Source of the DNA: Thermoproteus sp. UBA157
GTDB taxonomy: Archaea > Thermoproteota > Thermoprotei > Thermoproteales > Thermoproteaceae
DNA: 19,333 bases
Reading direction: 5' to 3'
Assembly (NCBI GenBank): GCA_002497345.1
Contig: DANS01000018.1
Coordinates: 2,701-22,033, forward strand
Shown: in pieces, positions 7,159 to 14,360 of the stretch
Layout of the letters: every line of letters begins with the position of its first letter
Numbering within the stretch: position 1 is the first letter of the stretch
The notes under the pieces: model-generated
Database searches by the model: none
The model's input: only the letters and a program-made list of their open reading frames with translations
What the model was told of the DNA's origin: nothing
Program-made: the position numbers and the translations under genes

Positions 7159-8691
7159 ATGTCGAAGAAGGCCATTGTGGTGAACTTCGGCGGGCAATAC
7201 GCGCACCTAATAGCGAGGCGGCTCAGAGAAGCCGGGCTCTTCGCTGTCTTGATCCAGCCTGAGGAGTTGGAGGATGCGTTGCGCCGCGACGATGTTGTCG
7301 CCGTGGTTCTCTCCGGAGGCCCTAAGAGCGTGTTGGAGGAGGAGATCGAGATAAACCCGGCCATATTGGAGACGCGCGTCCCCGTCCTCGGCATATGCTA
7401 TGGTCATCAGTTGCTGGCCAAGATGTTGGGCGGCAGAGTGGAGAGAGGACCGGGCGAGTACGGAAACACGAAGGTGAGGATATTGGAAGGCGATCCCTTG
7501 CTGGACGGCCTAGATCGAGAGGAGGTCGTCTGGATGTCTCACGGCGATTACGTGGCCCTCCCGCCTCCGGGCTTTAAGGTGTTGGCAGTGTCCGAAAGGG
7601 GATACGTCGCCGTCATGAAGTCGTCCGATAGGCCCATATATGGAGTCCAATTCCACCCCGAGGTCTCCCATACCGCAAAGGGCAGGCTGATTTTCAAGAA
7701 CTTCGTTGAGAAAATAGTAGGGGTGGAGCCCTCCCAACGTTGGGATCCAGTCTCTCAGATACCCAGGTTGATCGAGCAGATACGCGCCTCGGTGGGTCCC
7801 GACGAGAAGGTCCTAATCGCCGTAAGCGGCGGCATAGACAGCACAGTGACGGCGATCTTGATCTCTAAGGCTATCGGCGAGCGGGCTGTGCCCATCTTCG
7901 TGAACCACGGCTTGTTCAGAGAGGGCGAGCCCGAGGAGGTCCTCTCGGCGCTTAGGGGGCTCGGCCTAAGCGTGGTATACGTCGACGCGTCCGAGAGGTT
8001 CCTCTCGAGGCTCGAGGGCGTCGACGATTGTGAAGAGAGGCGCAGGATAGTCGGCGAGATGTTCGCCGAGGTTTTCGCAGAAACGGCCGCCAAGATAGAG
8101 GGGGCCAAGTGGCTCGCCCAAGGGACCCTCTATCCCGACGTAGTTGAGAGCGGCGCCGTTAAGGGAGCCGACAGAATAAAGAGCCACCACAACGTCGCGG
8201 GGTTGCCCCAGTGGCTTGGACTGAAGATGCTGGAGCCGCTCAAGGACTTCTACAAGGACGAAGTAAGGGCTATCGCAAGGGCGTTAGGGGTGCCCGAGGA
8301 GTTCGTGAGGAGACACCCCTTCCCGGGCCCCGGCTTGGCCGTGAGGATAATGGGGCGCTTCACGAGGGAGAAGCTGGAGATAGCCAGAAAGGCCTCGCGC
8401 ATAGTAGAGGAGGAGCTGAGGAGGGCCGGCCTATACGACGACGTGTGGCAAGCGTTTGCTGCCGTAGGGGACGACAAATGGGTCGGAGTTAAGGGCGACG
8501 CGAGGACTGTGGGACACGTGGTCGTGGTGAGGATCGTCCAGAGCGAGGACGCCATGACGGCCGATTGGCCTCAGCTGGATAAGGAGGTCTTGTCGCGAAT
8601 ATCCTCGAGGATCACGTCTGAGGTGCCCAACGTGGTCATGGTCGCGTACGCGATCACGCAGAAGCCGCCTGCGACGATTGAGCCTTGTTAA
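7159..8691 (+). CDS. guaA: GMP synthase (glutamine-hydrolysing), fused form
   Basis: This 510-residue protein carries the glutaminase and synthetase parts on one chain, unlike the split GuaAa/GuaAb of many euryarchaea. It aminates XMP to GMP with ATP and glutamine. The class I amidotransferase domain (about 1-190) has the catalytic Cys80 in GICYGHQ and His166 and Glu168 in FHPEVS. The ATP pyrophosphatase domain has the P-loop SGGIDS at 223-228. The C-terminal dimerisation domain ends KPPATIEPC, close to the family ending KPPATIEWE. The start is fixed by a TATA box 25 nt upstream. The stop overlaps the convergent hisA stop by 3 nt. Confidence 0.96.
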   Translation: MSKKAIVVNFGGQYAHLIARRLREAGLFAVLIQPEELEDALRRDDVVAVVLSGGPKSVLEEEIEINPAILETRVPVLGICYGHQLLAKMLGGRVERGPGEYGNTKVRILEGDPLLDGLDREEVVWMSHGDYVALPPPGFKVLAVSERGYVAVMKSSDRPIYGVQFHPEVSHTAKGRLIFKNFVEKIVGVEPSQRWDPVSQIPRLIEQIRASVGPDEKVLIAVSGGIDSTVTAILISKAIGERAVPIFVNHGLFREGEPEEVLSALRGLGLSVVYVDASERFLSRLEGVDDCEERRRIVGEMFAEVFAETAAKIEGAKWLAQGTLYPDVVESGAVKGADRIKSHHNVAGLPQWLGLKMLEPLKDFYKDEVRAIARALGVPEEFVRRHPFPGPGLAVRIMGRFTREKLEIARKASRIVEEELRRAGLYDDVWQAFAAVGDDKWVGVKGDARTVGHVVVVRIVQSEDAMTADWPQLDKEVLSRISSRITSEVPNVVMVAYAITQKPPATIEPC

Positions 8692-9380
8692 TAGGTGAAG
8701 TCATTCTTAACGCAAGATAAATCGCCTCTATATAAGGCATAGCCCACTATGGCGCCATCAAAGCCAGCCCTCTTGATAATCTCCAAGTGGTTACATCCCG
8801 ATATGCCGCCAGCGTAGTACGCCCTACTGACGACGCGCTTGAACAGGCCCGCGTCGACCGCTAGAGGACCGGCGCCGGTGCCCTCCACGTCTATAGACGT
8901 ATATATCACAGCGGCGAGGTTGAAGCGCTCCAACAGCTCAAGGGCCTCCTTGAGCCTCATGATCTTCGTCCTCCAGCCGTCACCCATCACCCAGCCGTCC
9001 AACACGTCGAGCGATACGACGAGTTTCCCGGGGAACTGTCTTGCCAACTCCTCGAACGAGCGGGGCTCCCTAAACGGGAGGGTCCCCACTACGGCGTAGT
9101 CGCAGAGCTCCAGCGCCCTGCTCACGTGGTCGTAGCTCCTCAGCCCCCCTCCCAGCTGGCAAGCCCCCTCGAGCTCCTCAGATATGGCGGCGACCACGTC
9201 GAGATTCGCCGGCGCTCCGCGCTCAGCGCCGTCGAGATCCACTATGTGAACGAGCGGCGCCTGAGAGAATCTGCGCGCCAGCTCTAAGGGATCGCCGACG
9301 AACACGTATTCGCCCCGCCGTCCTCTAACTCTTTTGACCGCCCTGCCGTTCTCGAGATCTATTGAGGGAATCACGAGCAT
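8688..9380 (-). CDS. hisA: Phosphoribosylformimino-AICAR-P (ProFAR) isomerase
   Basis: This is a TIM-barrel isomerase of 230 residues that converts ProFAR to PRFAR, the fourth step of histidine synthesis. The general acid/base aspartates are D8 (IPSIDLENG) and D125 (VSLDVLDG). The phosphate-binding segments QLGGGLRS (75-82) and YYAGGISG are in place, and the loop TSIDVEGTGAG (161-171) matches the family TDIxxDGT. It differs from HisF by the short N-terminal loop and the GW motif after D125. It lies downstream of hisB on the same strand but has its own TATA box. Its 3' end abuts guaA convergently. Confidence 0.93.
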   Translation of the reverse strand: MLVIPSIDLENGRAVKRVRGRRGEYVFVGDPLELARRFSQAPLVHIVDLDGAERGAPANLDVVAAISEELEGACQLGGGLRSYDHVSRALELCDYAVVGTLPFREPRSFEELARQFPGKLVVSLDVLDGWVMGDGWRTKIMRLKEALELLERFNLAAVIYTSIDVEGTGAGPLAVDAGLFKRVVSRAYYAGGISGCNHLEIIKRAGFDGAIVGYALYRGDLSCVKNDFTY

Positions 9381-9400
9381 CGATTTAAGAGGACGACGTT

Positions 9401-9410
9401 GTTAAAAATA
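9401..9410 (-). promoter_or_regulatory. TATA box of hisA
   Basis: Minus-strand TATTTTTAAC is centred about 25 nt upstream of the hisA ATG (9380), in the 82-bp gap between hisB and hisA. It suggests hisA can be transcribed independently of hisB. Confidence 0.6.
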
Positions 9411-9465
9411 GTGATGAAGTCTCGGGGAGTCGGAGCGGTGAGGCTTGCGGTTATCCGGCTGATTA
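9408..9465 (+). ncRNA. Candidate C/D box sRNA
   Basis: In the gap between hisA and hisB the plus strand shows a perfect C box GTGATGA (9411-9417) and a perfect D box CTGA (9459-9462), about 50 nt apart, as in crenarchaeal C/D box guide RNAs. Between them are a weaker D'-like CGGA (9431-9434), a 3-nt spacer and a C'-like GTGAGGC (9438-9444), leaving two guide-sized stretches of 13 and 14 nt. A plus-strand TATA-like GATTTAAG (9382-9389) sits about 25 nt upstream. The internal boxes are imperfect and I have not matched a target, so this stays a candidate. It would be transcribed opposite to the his genes and touch the 3' end of hisB. Confidence 0.4.
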
Positions 9466-10014
9466 CTTGGTCGTAACGGGCTTATTCGAAGGAGCCAGCG
9501 CTTGCTTAAGCGCAAGCCCCAGCGCTTTGTGGGCCGCCTCGACGATGTGGTGCGGATCCTCGCCGGACGCTCTTACGTGTATGGTCGACTTGGACTCGGA
9601 GGCCAGAGACCTCACGAAGTGCGGGAACATATAGAGGGGATATCCGCCTAGAACTGCGGAGGGTAACCTCGCCTTAACGGACCAGAAAGGCCTGCCCCCC
9701 ATGTCGACGGCGACAATCGCCTCAGCCTCGTCCATCGGCACTATGGCCCAGCCGTATCGAGCAATCGAGCGCCTATCGCCGACAAGCTCGGCCAGAGCCA
9801 TGCCGAGCGCCAGCCCGACGTCTTCAATAACGTGATGTCCCTCGTCCAATTCCCTTAGAACAACGGCCTCAACTCTGCCTCCCAGATCGGCGTAGTACAG
9901 CAAGGTCTCTACCATGTGGGTTAGGAACGGCACAGGGGTACTCACCGAGAGCCGCCCCTCGCCTCTTTGTAGCTCAACGATTACCCTAGTCTCCTTGGTC
10001 TCTCTGACGATCAC
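9463..10014 (-). CDS. hisB: Imidazoleglycerol-phosphate dehydratase
   Basis: Monofunctional IGPD of 183 residues that dehydrates imidazole glycerol phosphate, the product of HisF, to imidazole acetol phosphate using Mn2+. The metal-binding repeats are visible: HHVIED with H60, H61 and E64, and HHIVEA with H155, H156 and E159. H33 in PFLTHM corresponds to the family FFDHML motif; the preceding Asp is replaced by Thr, while the metal-ligand His is kept. No fused phosphatase domain is present. It is divergent from hisF, and the two share a 51-bp promoter region. Confidence 0.92.
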   Translation of the reverse strand: MIVRETKETRVIVELQRGEGRLSVSTPVPFLTHMVETLLYYADLGGRVEAVVLRELDEGHHVIEDVGLALGMALAELVGDRRSIARYGWAIVPMDEAEAIVAVDMGGRPFWSVKARLPSAVLGGYPLYMFPHFVRSLASESKSTIHVRASGEDPHHIVEAAHKALGLALKQALAPSNKPVTTK

Positions 10015-10030
10015 GAAGCCGTAACTTCCT

Positions 10031-10047
10031 CTATATAAGATATATTT
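10031..10047. promoter_or_regulatory. Shared divergent TATA region of hisB and hisF
   Basis: The 51-bp gap holds CTATATAAGATATATTT, which contains a TATA box on each strand. TATATA (10032-10037) is about 31 nt before the hisF GTG. On the minus strand AAATATA (complement of 10041-10047) is about 30 nt before the hisB ATG. Both genes would have leaders of a few nucleotides at most. Confidence 0.6.
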
Positions 10048-10065
10048 GGCCCAAAATTAGGACGC

Positions 10066-10830
10066 GTGGTCGCCGTTAGGGTGATACCCTGCCTCGATAT
10101 AGACGGCAGGAGGGGAGTCGTCGTGAAGGGCATCAACTTTCAAGGCCTCAGGGAGGTAGGAGATCCCGTGGAGCTGGCTATGCGCTACGACGAGGAGGGA
10201 GCCGACGAGCTCGTGGTATTGGACATAACGGCCAGCGTCGAGGACCGCCCCACCTTCCTCAAGGTCGTAAAGGAGGTGGCCACATCGGTGACGATACCGG
10301 TCACGGTTGGAGGCGGCGTCAGGTCGGTGGAAGATGCCGACAAGCTGTTCAAGGCAGGTGCCGATAAGGTATCGGTGAACACGGCTGCCGTGAGGAGGCC
10401 CCGGCTTGTGTCGGAGCTTGCGGAGCAATACGGCTCTCAGTCCACGGTGGTCGCGATCGACGCCAAGAGGGTTGACGGAGGTTATAGAGTGTATATACGG
10501 GGTGGAAACACGCCCACCGAACTGGACGTAGTTAATTGGGCTAGGGAAGCTGTGGAACTAGGCGCCGGCGAGCTCTTGGTCACCTCGATAGACAGAGACG
10601 GCACTAAGGTGGGATACGACGTGGATCTAATAAGGGCAGTCCGTTCAGCTACCAACGTGCCCATTATAGCGTCGGGGGGCGCCGGCGAGCGCAAACACTT
10701 CTACGAGGTAGCCGTCGCGGGGGCGGACGGCTTGCTCGCAGCCAGCCTATTCCACTTCGGCATTATAAGGATAAGGGAGTTAAAGGAGTATTTGGCGTCA
10801 CGTGGCGTGGAGGTCCGCTTGGATTATTAA
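10066..10830 (+). CDS. hisF: Imidazole glycerol phosphate synthase, cyclase subunit
   Basis: TIM-barrel protein of 254 residues. It uses ammonia from HisH to turn PRFAR into imidazole glycerol phosphate and AICAR, and works as a HisF-HisH complex; hisH is not in the window. Catalytic aspartates are D11 (IPCLDIDG) and D132 (VAIDAKRVDG). Phosphate-binding motifs VGGGVRS (81-87) and IIASGGAGE are conserved. Translation starts at GTG; MVAVRVIPCLDIDG matches the usual HisF N-terminus, and the TATA spacing agrees. The 145 bp after the stop hold only AT-rich sequence and the thiolase promoter. Confidence 0.95.
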   Translation: MVAVRVIPCLDIDGRRGVVVKGINFQGLREVGDPVELAMRYDEEGADELVVLDITASVEDRPTFLKVVKEVATSVTIPVTVGGGVRSVEDADKLFKAGADKVSVNTAAVRRPRLVSELAEQYGSQSTVVAIDAKRVDGGYRVYIRGGNTPTELDVVNWAREAVELGAGELLVTSIDRDGTKVGYDVDLIRAVRSATNVPIIASGGAGERKHFYEVAVAGADGLLAASLFHFGIIRIRELKEYLASRGVEVRLDY

Positions 10831-10948
10831 GTCTTCTATATTCTACAAAAACAACTATTCCTCTATTATGAAGTAAAGAATAAGTAAGTATATTTATCTA
10901 TTTTGCCAGAAAATAGCCAGGACCTTTGCCATCGATATGAGGTCAAGG

Positions 10949-10955
10949 TTTTAAA
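10949..10955 (+). promoter_or_regulatory. TATA box of the thiolase gene
   Basis: TTTTAAA is centred about 24 nt upstream of the ATG at 10976. A purine-rich GGAAGGGGGA (10962-10971) sits just before the start codon. It resembles a Shine-Dalgarno stretch, but with this TATA position it would be at or upstream of the transcription start. Confidence 0.55.
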
Positions 10956-10975
10956 CGACGAGGAAGGGGGACCAT

Positions 10976-12163
10976 ATGCGCGAGGTCTGGATCGTAGGCT
11001 ACGCAAGGACCCCCATCGGCAAATTCGGCGGGGCCCTCAAGGATGTTAAGACGGCGCATCTAGCCGCTTTCGTTATACGTGCTGCCCTTGACAGAATCGG
11101 CCTAGAGGGTAAACTAGTTGAGGAGGTCGTGATTGGTTCAACGCTACAAGGGGGGCAAGGCCAGAGCTTGGCCAGACAAGCCGCGCTTTATGCCGGATTG
11201 CCCGTGGCCACCAGCGCGTATACGGTCAACAGGGTCTGCTCGTCGGGCATGCAAGCCGTCATAGATGCGTATAGGGAGATAGTGCTGGGAGACGCCGATA
11301 TAGTGGTTGCAGGCGGCGCCGAGTCTATGTCCACAGCACCGCTAGCGCTCGCCTCCGAGGTGCGGTGGGGAGTCAAACACTTGATAGGCAGAAGCCAGCA
11401 AGTGTTGGACCTCATGGTATACGACGGCCTCACGGACCCAACTAACGGCTTGTTGATGGGCGAAGAGACCGAGATGGTGGCCAAGGAGTGGGGCTTGACT
11501 AGACAAGAGCTCGACCAAGTAGCCTATGAGAGCCACATGAGGGCGTGGAGAGCCACCGAGAACAAGTGGTTCTTGGATCTAGAGCCGATAGACGACAACC
11601 TAGGCGGCGTGCGGGTGAAGCTGGACAGAGATGAGGGGATAAGGCCCGACACAAACCTAGAGAAGCTGGCCAAGCTGAAGCCTGCGTTTAGGCCAGACGG
11701 AGTGTTGACCGCTGGGAACTCGAGCCAGCTCTCAGATGGGGCCGCGGCCTTGGTTCTGGCCTCAGCCGAGAAGGCCAAGGAGCTGGGCCTTAAACCCATC
11801 GCCAAGGTGTTGGGGTATTCGTGGCATATGGTTGAACCTTGGCGGTTCACAGAAGCGCCTGTATACGCAGTCCAGAAGCTGCTCAAGAAGCTGGGCATGA
11901 GCATAGAACAATTCGATTATTTCGAGAACAACGAGGCGTTCGCAGTAAACAACGTGTTGTTTCACAGAGTCCTTCAGGTGCCCTACGATAAGCTCAACGT
12001 ATTCGGCGGCGCCATAGCGCTGGGGCATCCCTTAGGCGCTTCGGGCGCGCGCATAATAACAACGCTCATCTCAGTCTTGAAGATAAAGGGAGGAAGACGC
12101 GGCATAGCAGCGTTGTGCCACGGCACTGGCGGCGGAACCGCCATAGCGATAGAGCTTATCTAG
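10976..12163 (+). CDS. Acetyl-CoA C-acetyltransferase (thiolase)
   Basis: Full-length thiolase of 395 residues that condenses or cleaves acetoacetyl-CoA and acetyl-CoA. The nucleophilic Cys88 lies in NRVCSSGMQA. The C-terminal motifs ENNEAFAVNN, GHPLGASGAR and CHGTGGGTA (Cys381, the second catalytic cysteine) are intact, with His in GHP near 351. The second cysteine and full motif set indicate a classical biosynthetic or degradative thiolase rather than the SCP-x type that pairs with a DUF35 protein, and no DUF35 gene is adjacent. In Thermoproteales a thiolase closes the dicarboxylate/4-hydroxybutyrate cycle by splitting acetoacetyl-CoA; that role here is inference. It may be cotranscribed with the Thg1-like gene 19 nt downstream. 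Confidence 0.93.
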   Translation: MREVWIVGYARTPIGKFGGALKDVKTAHLAAFVIRAALDRIGLEGKLVEEVVIGSTLQGGQGQSLARQAALYAGLPVATSAYTVNRVCSSGMQAVIDAYREIVLGDADIVVAGGAESMSTAPLALASEVRWGVKHLIGRSQQVLDLMVYDGLTDPTNGLLMGEETEMVAKEWGLTRQELDQVAYESHMRAWRATENKWFLDLEPIDDNLGGVRVKLDRDEGIRPDTNLEKLAKLKPAFRPDGVLTAGNSSQLSDGAAALVLASAEKAKELGLKPIAKVLGYSWHMVEPWRFTEAPVYAVQKLLKKLGMSIEQFDYFENNEAFAVNNVLFHRVLQVPYDKLNVFGGAIALGHPLGASGARIITTLISVLKIKGGRRGIAALCHGTGGGTAIAIELI

Positions 12164-12182
12164 AACCTCCACATACCATCCA

Positions 12183-12815
12183 GTGGGGCTAATCGAGGCC
12201 CTTCTATCGCTGAGCCCTCGGAGGCTGGAGTCCGATTACAGATCGCGCGAGCTTCCGAGGGACTATGTAGAACCCCCCTTGGCGGTGAGACTCGACGGAG
12301 TGAACTTCGGCAAGGCCTTGGCAGATCTTCCGGGCCCCCGCAATGCGGGCGTCCACCGAGCTTTGTTCGCATCGGCACTTGAATTGGCCAAATCCAGCGG
12401 GGCGAGCTGGGTCTATGTCGTCAGCGATGAGGTCAACTTGATTTACAAATCCCTTCTACCATATAGAGGTAGGCTCTTGAAGCTGATCAGCGTTTTGCCA
12501 TCAGCTCTTTCCGCCAAAGTGACCGCGTTGTTGGGAAGACCACTGTATTTCGATGCGAGAATCGTGAAGATATATGATGAACGCGACGCAGCTCGCTACG
12601 TGGCCTACAGGGCGAGGATCGGCTTGAATAACTACGTGATATCATTGGCCAAGGCGAAGGGGCTTGTGGAGAGCATTACGCCGCGTGTAAATTATATATT
12701 GAACGACCTAGGGGATATCGATCTATCTCTAGGATGGGGCACATTGGCTACCGAGGAGGATGGGTGGAATGAAGTGAATTTATGTCAATTTTTATCAAGA
12801 TATAAGTTATGTTAA
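12183..12815 (+). CDS. Thg1-like 3'-5' nucleotidyltransferase
   Basis: This 210-residue protein resembles tRNA-His guanylyltransferase (Thg1) and the archaeal Thg1-like proteins, which add nucleotides to the 5' end of tRNA. The metal-binding residues are present: D38 in RLDGVNF and D82-E83 in VSDEVNLIY. Further family signatures are K44, the FDARIV segment (123-128) and the GWGTLA stretch near the C-terminus. The HINN motif of eukaryotic Thg1 reads GLNN here (147-150), so the His is lost. It is short for the family (about 240-280 residues), mainly at the C-terminus. Translation starts at GTG, 19 nt after the thiolase stop. The 3' end is notably AT-rich. The substrate is unproven. Confidence 0.8.
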   Translation: MGLIEALLSLSPRRLESDYRSRELPRDYVEPPLAVRLDGVNFGKALADLPGPRNAGVHRALFASALELAKSSGASWVYVVSDEVNLIYKSLLPYRGRLLKLISVLPSALSAKVTALLGRPLYFDARIVKIYDERDAARYVAYRARIGLNNYVISLAKAKGLVESITPRVNYILNDLGDIDLSLGWGTLATEEDGWNEVNLCQFLSRYKLC

Positions 12816-12855
12816 ATCTTTAAGTAAAATTAAAAATTATTTGTATTTGTTTTCA
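12816..12855. terminator. AT-rich bidirectional terminator region
   Basis: Between the converging stops the sequence is almost pure A/T. On the minus strand TTTTTAATTTT directly follows the M32 peptidase stop. On the plus strand TTATTTGTATTTGTTTT (12837-12853) follows the Thg1-like stop within the end of the peptidase gene. U-rich tracts without a hairpin are the usual archaeal termination signal. Confidence 0.5.
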
Positions 12856-14315
12856 AGATAATTCAGTAGATATGTTGGATTGTACGTCTCACCGGTCGCC
12901 CTTCTCACAATCTCCTTAGGCGGATATACGGCGCCCCATCTGTGTATCCTCTCGCGCAACCACTCCTTGATCTCATTGAACTTGCCCGCGGCGATCATCT
13001 CGTCGAGCTTGCCCATCGCATGTCGTATCTGGGCTGCTATTACGTTCCCCAGCGTGTATGTGGGGAAGTATCCTATGCTTCCATGGGACCAATGTATGTC
13101 CTGAAGTACGCCTTCGGCATCGTTCTTAGGCCTAACGCCCAACAGCCTTTCCATCTCCTCGTTCCATAAAGCCGGTATATCCGCGACCTTGACCTCGCCG
13201 GCTATCATGAGCTTCTCGAGCCTATAGCGGAGCAGTATGTGCAAGTTATACGTCACCTCGTCTGCCTCGGTCCTTATAAGGCTGGGCCTAACTATATTGA
13301 AGTAGTAGTAGAGGTCATCGTCAGAATATTTAGCGAGAAACGGTAGATGCCTCCTCAATATCGGCGCTATATGTAACAAGAACTCCCTGGATCTCCCGAT
13401 CATGTTTTCCCAGAACCTGGATTGAGACTCATGAACTCCCAGCGAAACGCCGGTGCCAACTGGCGTAAAGGCCAAGGCCTCGTCTATTTGCAATTCGTAT
13501 AGGGCGTGGCCGAATTCGTGCACTGCAGAGAAGAGCGGCTCTCTGAAGTCCTTGGGCGGATAGCGCACAGTTATTCTCACGTCGAAGGGCGAGGCCAAGC
13601 CCGTGGTGAACGGGTGGGGCGATACGTCTATTCTGAATCTCTTCTCAGGGTAGCCTATCAACGCCAAGACCTCCCTTATGGCCGCCTCCATGCTATGCCT
13701 ATCGTAGGGCTCCTCCTCCAGCGGATGAGATTTGGGCCAGCCCCTTGCCTCTAACTTCTCTAGGAGGCGCCTTATACCGGGCTCCAGAGTTGAGAATATG
13801 GAGTCCACATCGCGGGACGTAAGCCCCTCCTCGTAAAGATCCAGTAAAGCATCGTAGGGATGCTCGTCGTACCCCAACTTGTCGGCTATCACGCGCGAGA
13901 GCTCCACTATACGCTCCAGATACGGCGCGAATGTTTTGAAGTCGGCCCTCTCCTTGGCGTTTCTCCACGCCACGAAGGCCTCGCTGGTCACCTTGGCGAA
14001 CTCTGCGACTACTTCCGGAGGTACCCTTCTGTAGAACTTCAAATCTCTTTTGAGCATGCGGATGATGCCCTTCTCGACGTCTGTGAAATCCTTCTCCTCT
14101 TCAGCCCTATCGATCAATTTAACGAATGACTCGTCTAGCATGAGCTTTTGGATCAACTTGGCTATCTCGGCGCTTGCCAGAGACCTTCCGCCTATTCCAT
14201 CCTCGGGCATGTTGACCTCTCTGTCCCAGCTCAGGACGGCCGACGCGTGGTTGAGCGCCCAGATAGTCTTATAGCGTTCCAAGATCTCCTTGATAACCTC
14301 GGATTTGGCCGCCAT
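12837..14315 (-). CDS. Metallocarboxypeptidase, M32 (Taq) family
   Basis: Zinc carboxypeptidase of 492 residues with the chosen start. The zinc-binding HEFGH motif is at residues 266-270 and the third ligand Glu296 in HESQS (295-299), closely matching the positions in Pyrococcus carboxypeptidase. The family segments EHPYDALLDLYEEG and SPHPFTTG are also present. It removes C-terminal amino acids from peptides in the cytoplasm. The frame extends to an ATG at 14348, but a TATA box at 14335-14341 lies downstream of that codon. The ATG at 14315 (MAAKSEVIKEI) is therefore the likely leaderless start. A U-rich terminator follows the stop. Confidence 0.94.
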   Translation of the reverse strand: MAAKSEVIKEILERYKTIWALNHASAVLSWDREVNMPEDGIGGRSLASAEIAKLIQKLMLDESFVKLIDRAEEEKDFTDVEKGIIRMLKRDLKFYRRVPPEVVAEFAKVTSEAFVAWRNAKERADFKTFAPYLERIVELSRVIADKLGYDEHPYDALLDLYEEGLTSRDVDSIFSTLEPGIRRLLEKLEARGWPKSHPLEEEPYDRHSMEAAIREVLALIGYPEKRFRIDVSPHPFTTGLASPFDVRITVRYPPKDFREPLFSAVHEFGHALYELQIDEALAFTPVGTGVSLGVHESQSRFWENMIGRSREFLLHIAPILRRHLPFLAKYSDDDLYYYFNIVRPSLIRTEADEVTYNLHILLRYRLEKLMIAGEVKVADIPALWNEEMERLLGVRPKNDAEGVLQDIHWSHGSIGYFPTYTLGNVIAAQIRHAMGKLDEMIAAGKFNEIKEWLRERIHRWGAVYPPKEIVRRATGETYNPTYLLNYLENKYK

Positions 14316-14334
14316 AGCAACTAGTCGTATTGTG

Positions 14335-14341
14335 TTTATAT
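14335..14341 (-). promoter_or_regulatory. TATA box of the M32 peptidase gene
   Basis: Minus-strand ATATAAA is centred about 23 nt upstream of the ATG at 14315 and inside the longer open frame, which decides the start codon. Confidence 0.6.
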
Positions 14342-14360
14342 CAATCAAAACGTCGAGGTC

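Noticed and set aside
10887..10898. TATA-like GTATATTTAT about 80 nt before the thiolase gene
   Set aside because: No open frame or RNA-like structure follows at the right distance; the closer TTTTAAA fits the thiolase start better.
10921..10948. Possible inverted repeat (ACCTTTG / CAAGGT) upstream of the thiolase TATA box
   Set aside because: The arms are unequal and not symmetric about the centre, so an operator is not supported.
12160..12378. Minus-strand open frame over the start of the Thg1-like gene
   Set aside because: It is a shadow of the plus-strand coding frame, rich in Pro/Arg/Ser, with no homology I recognise.
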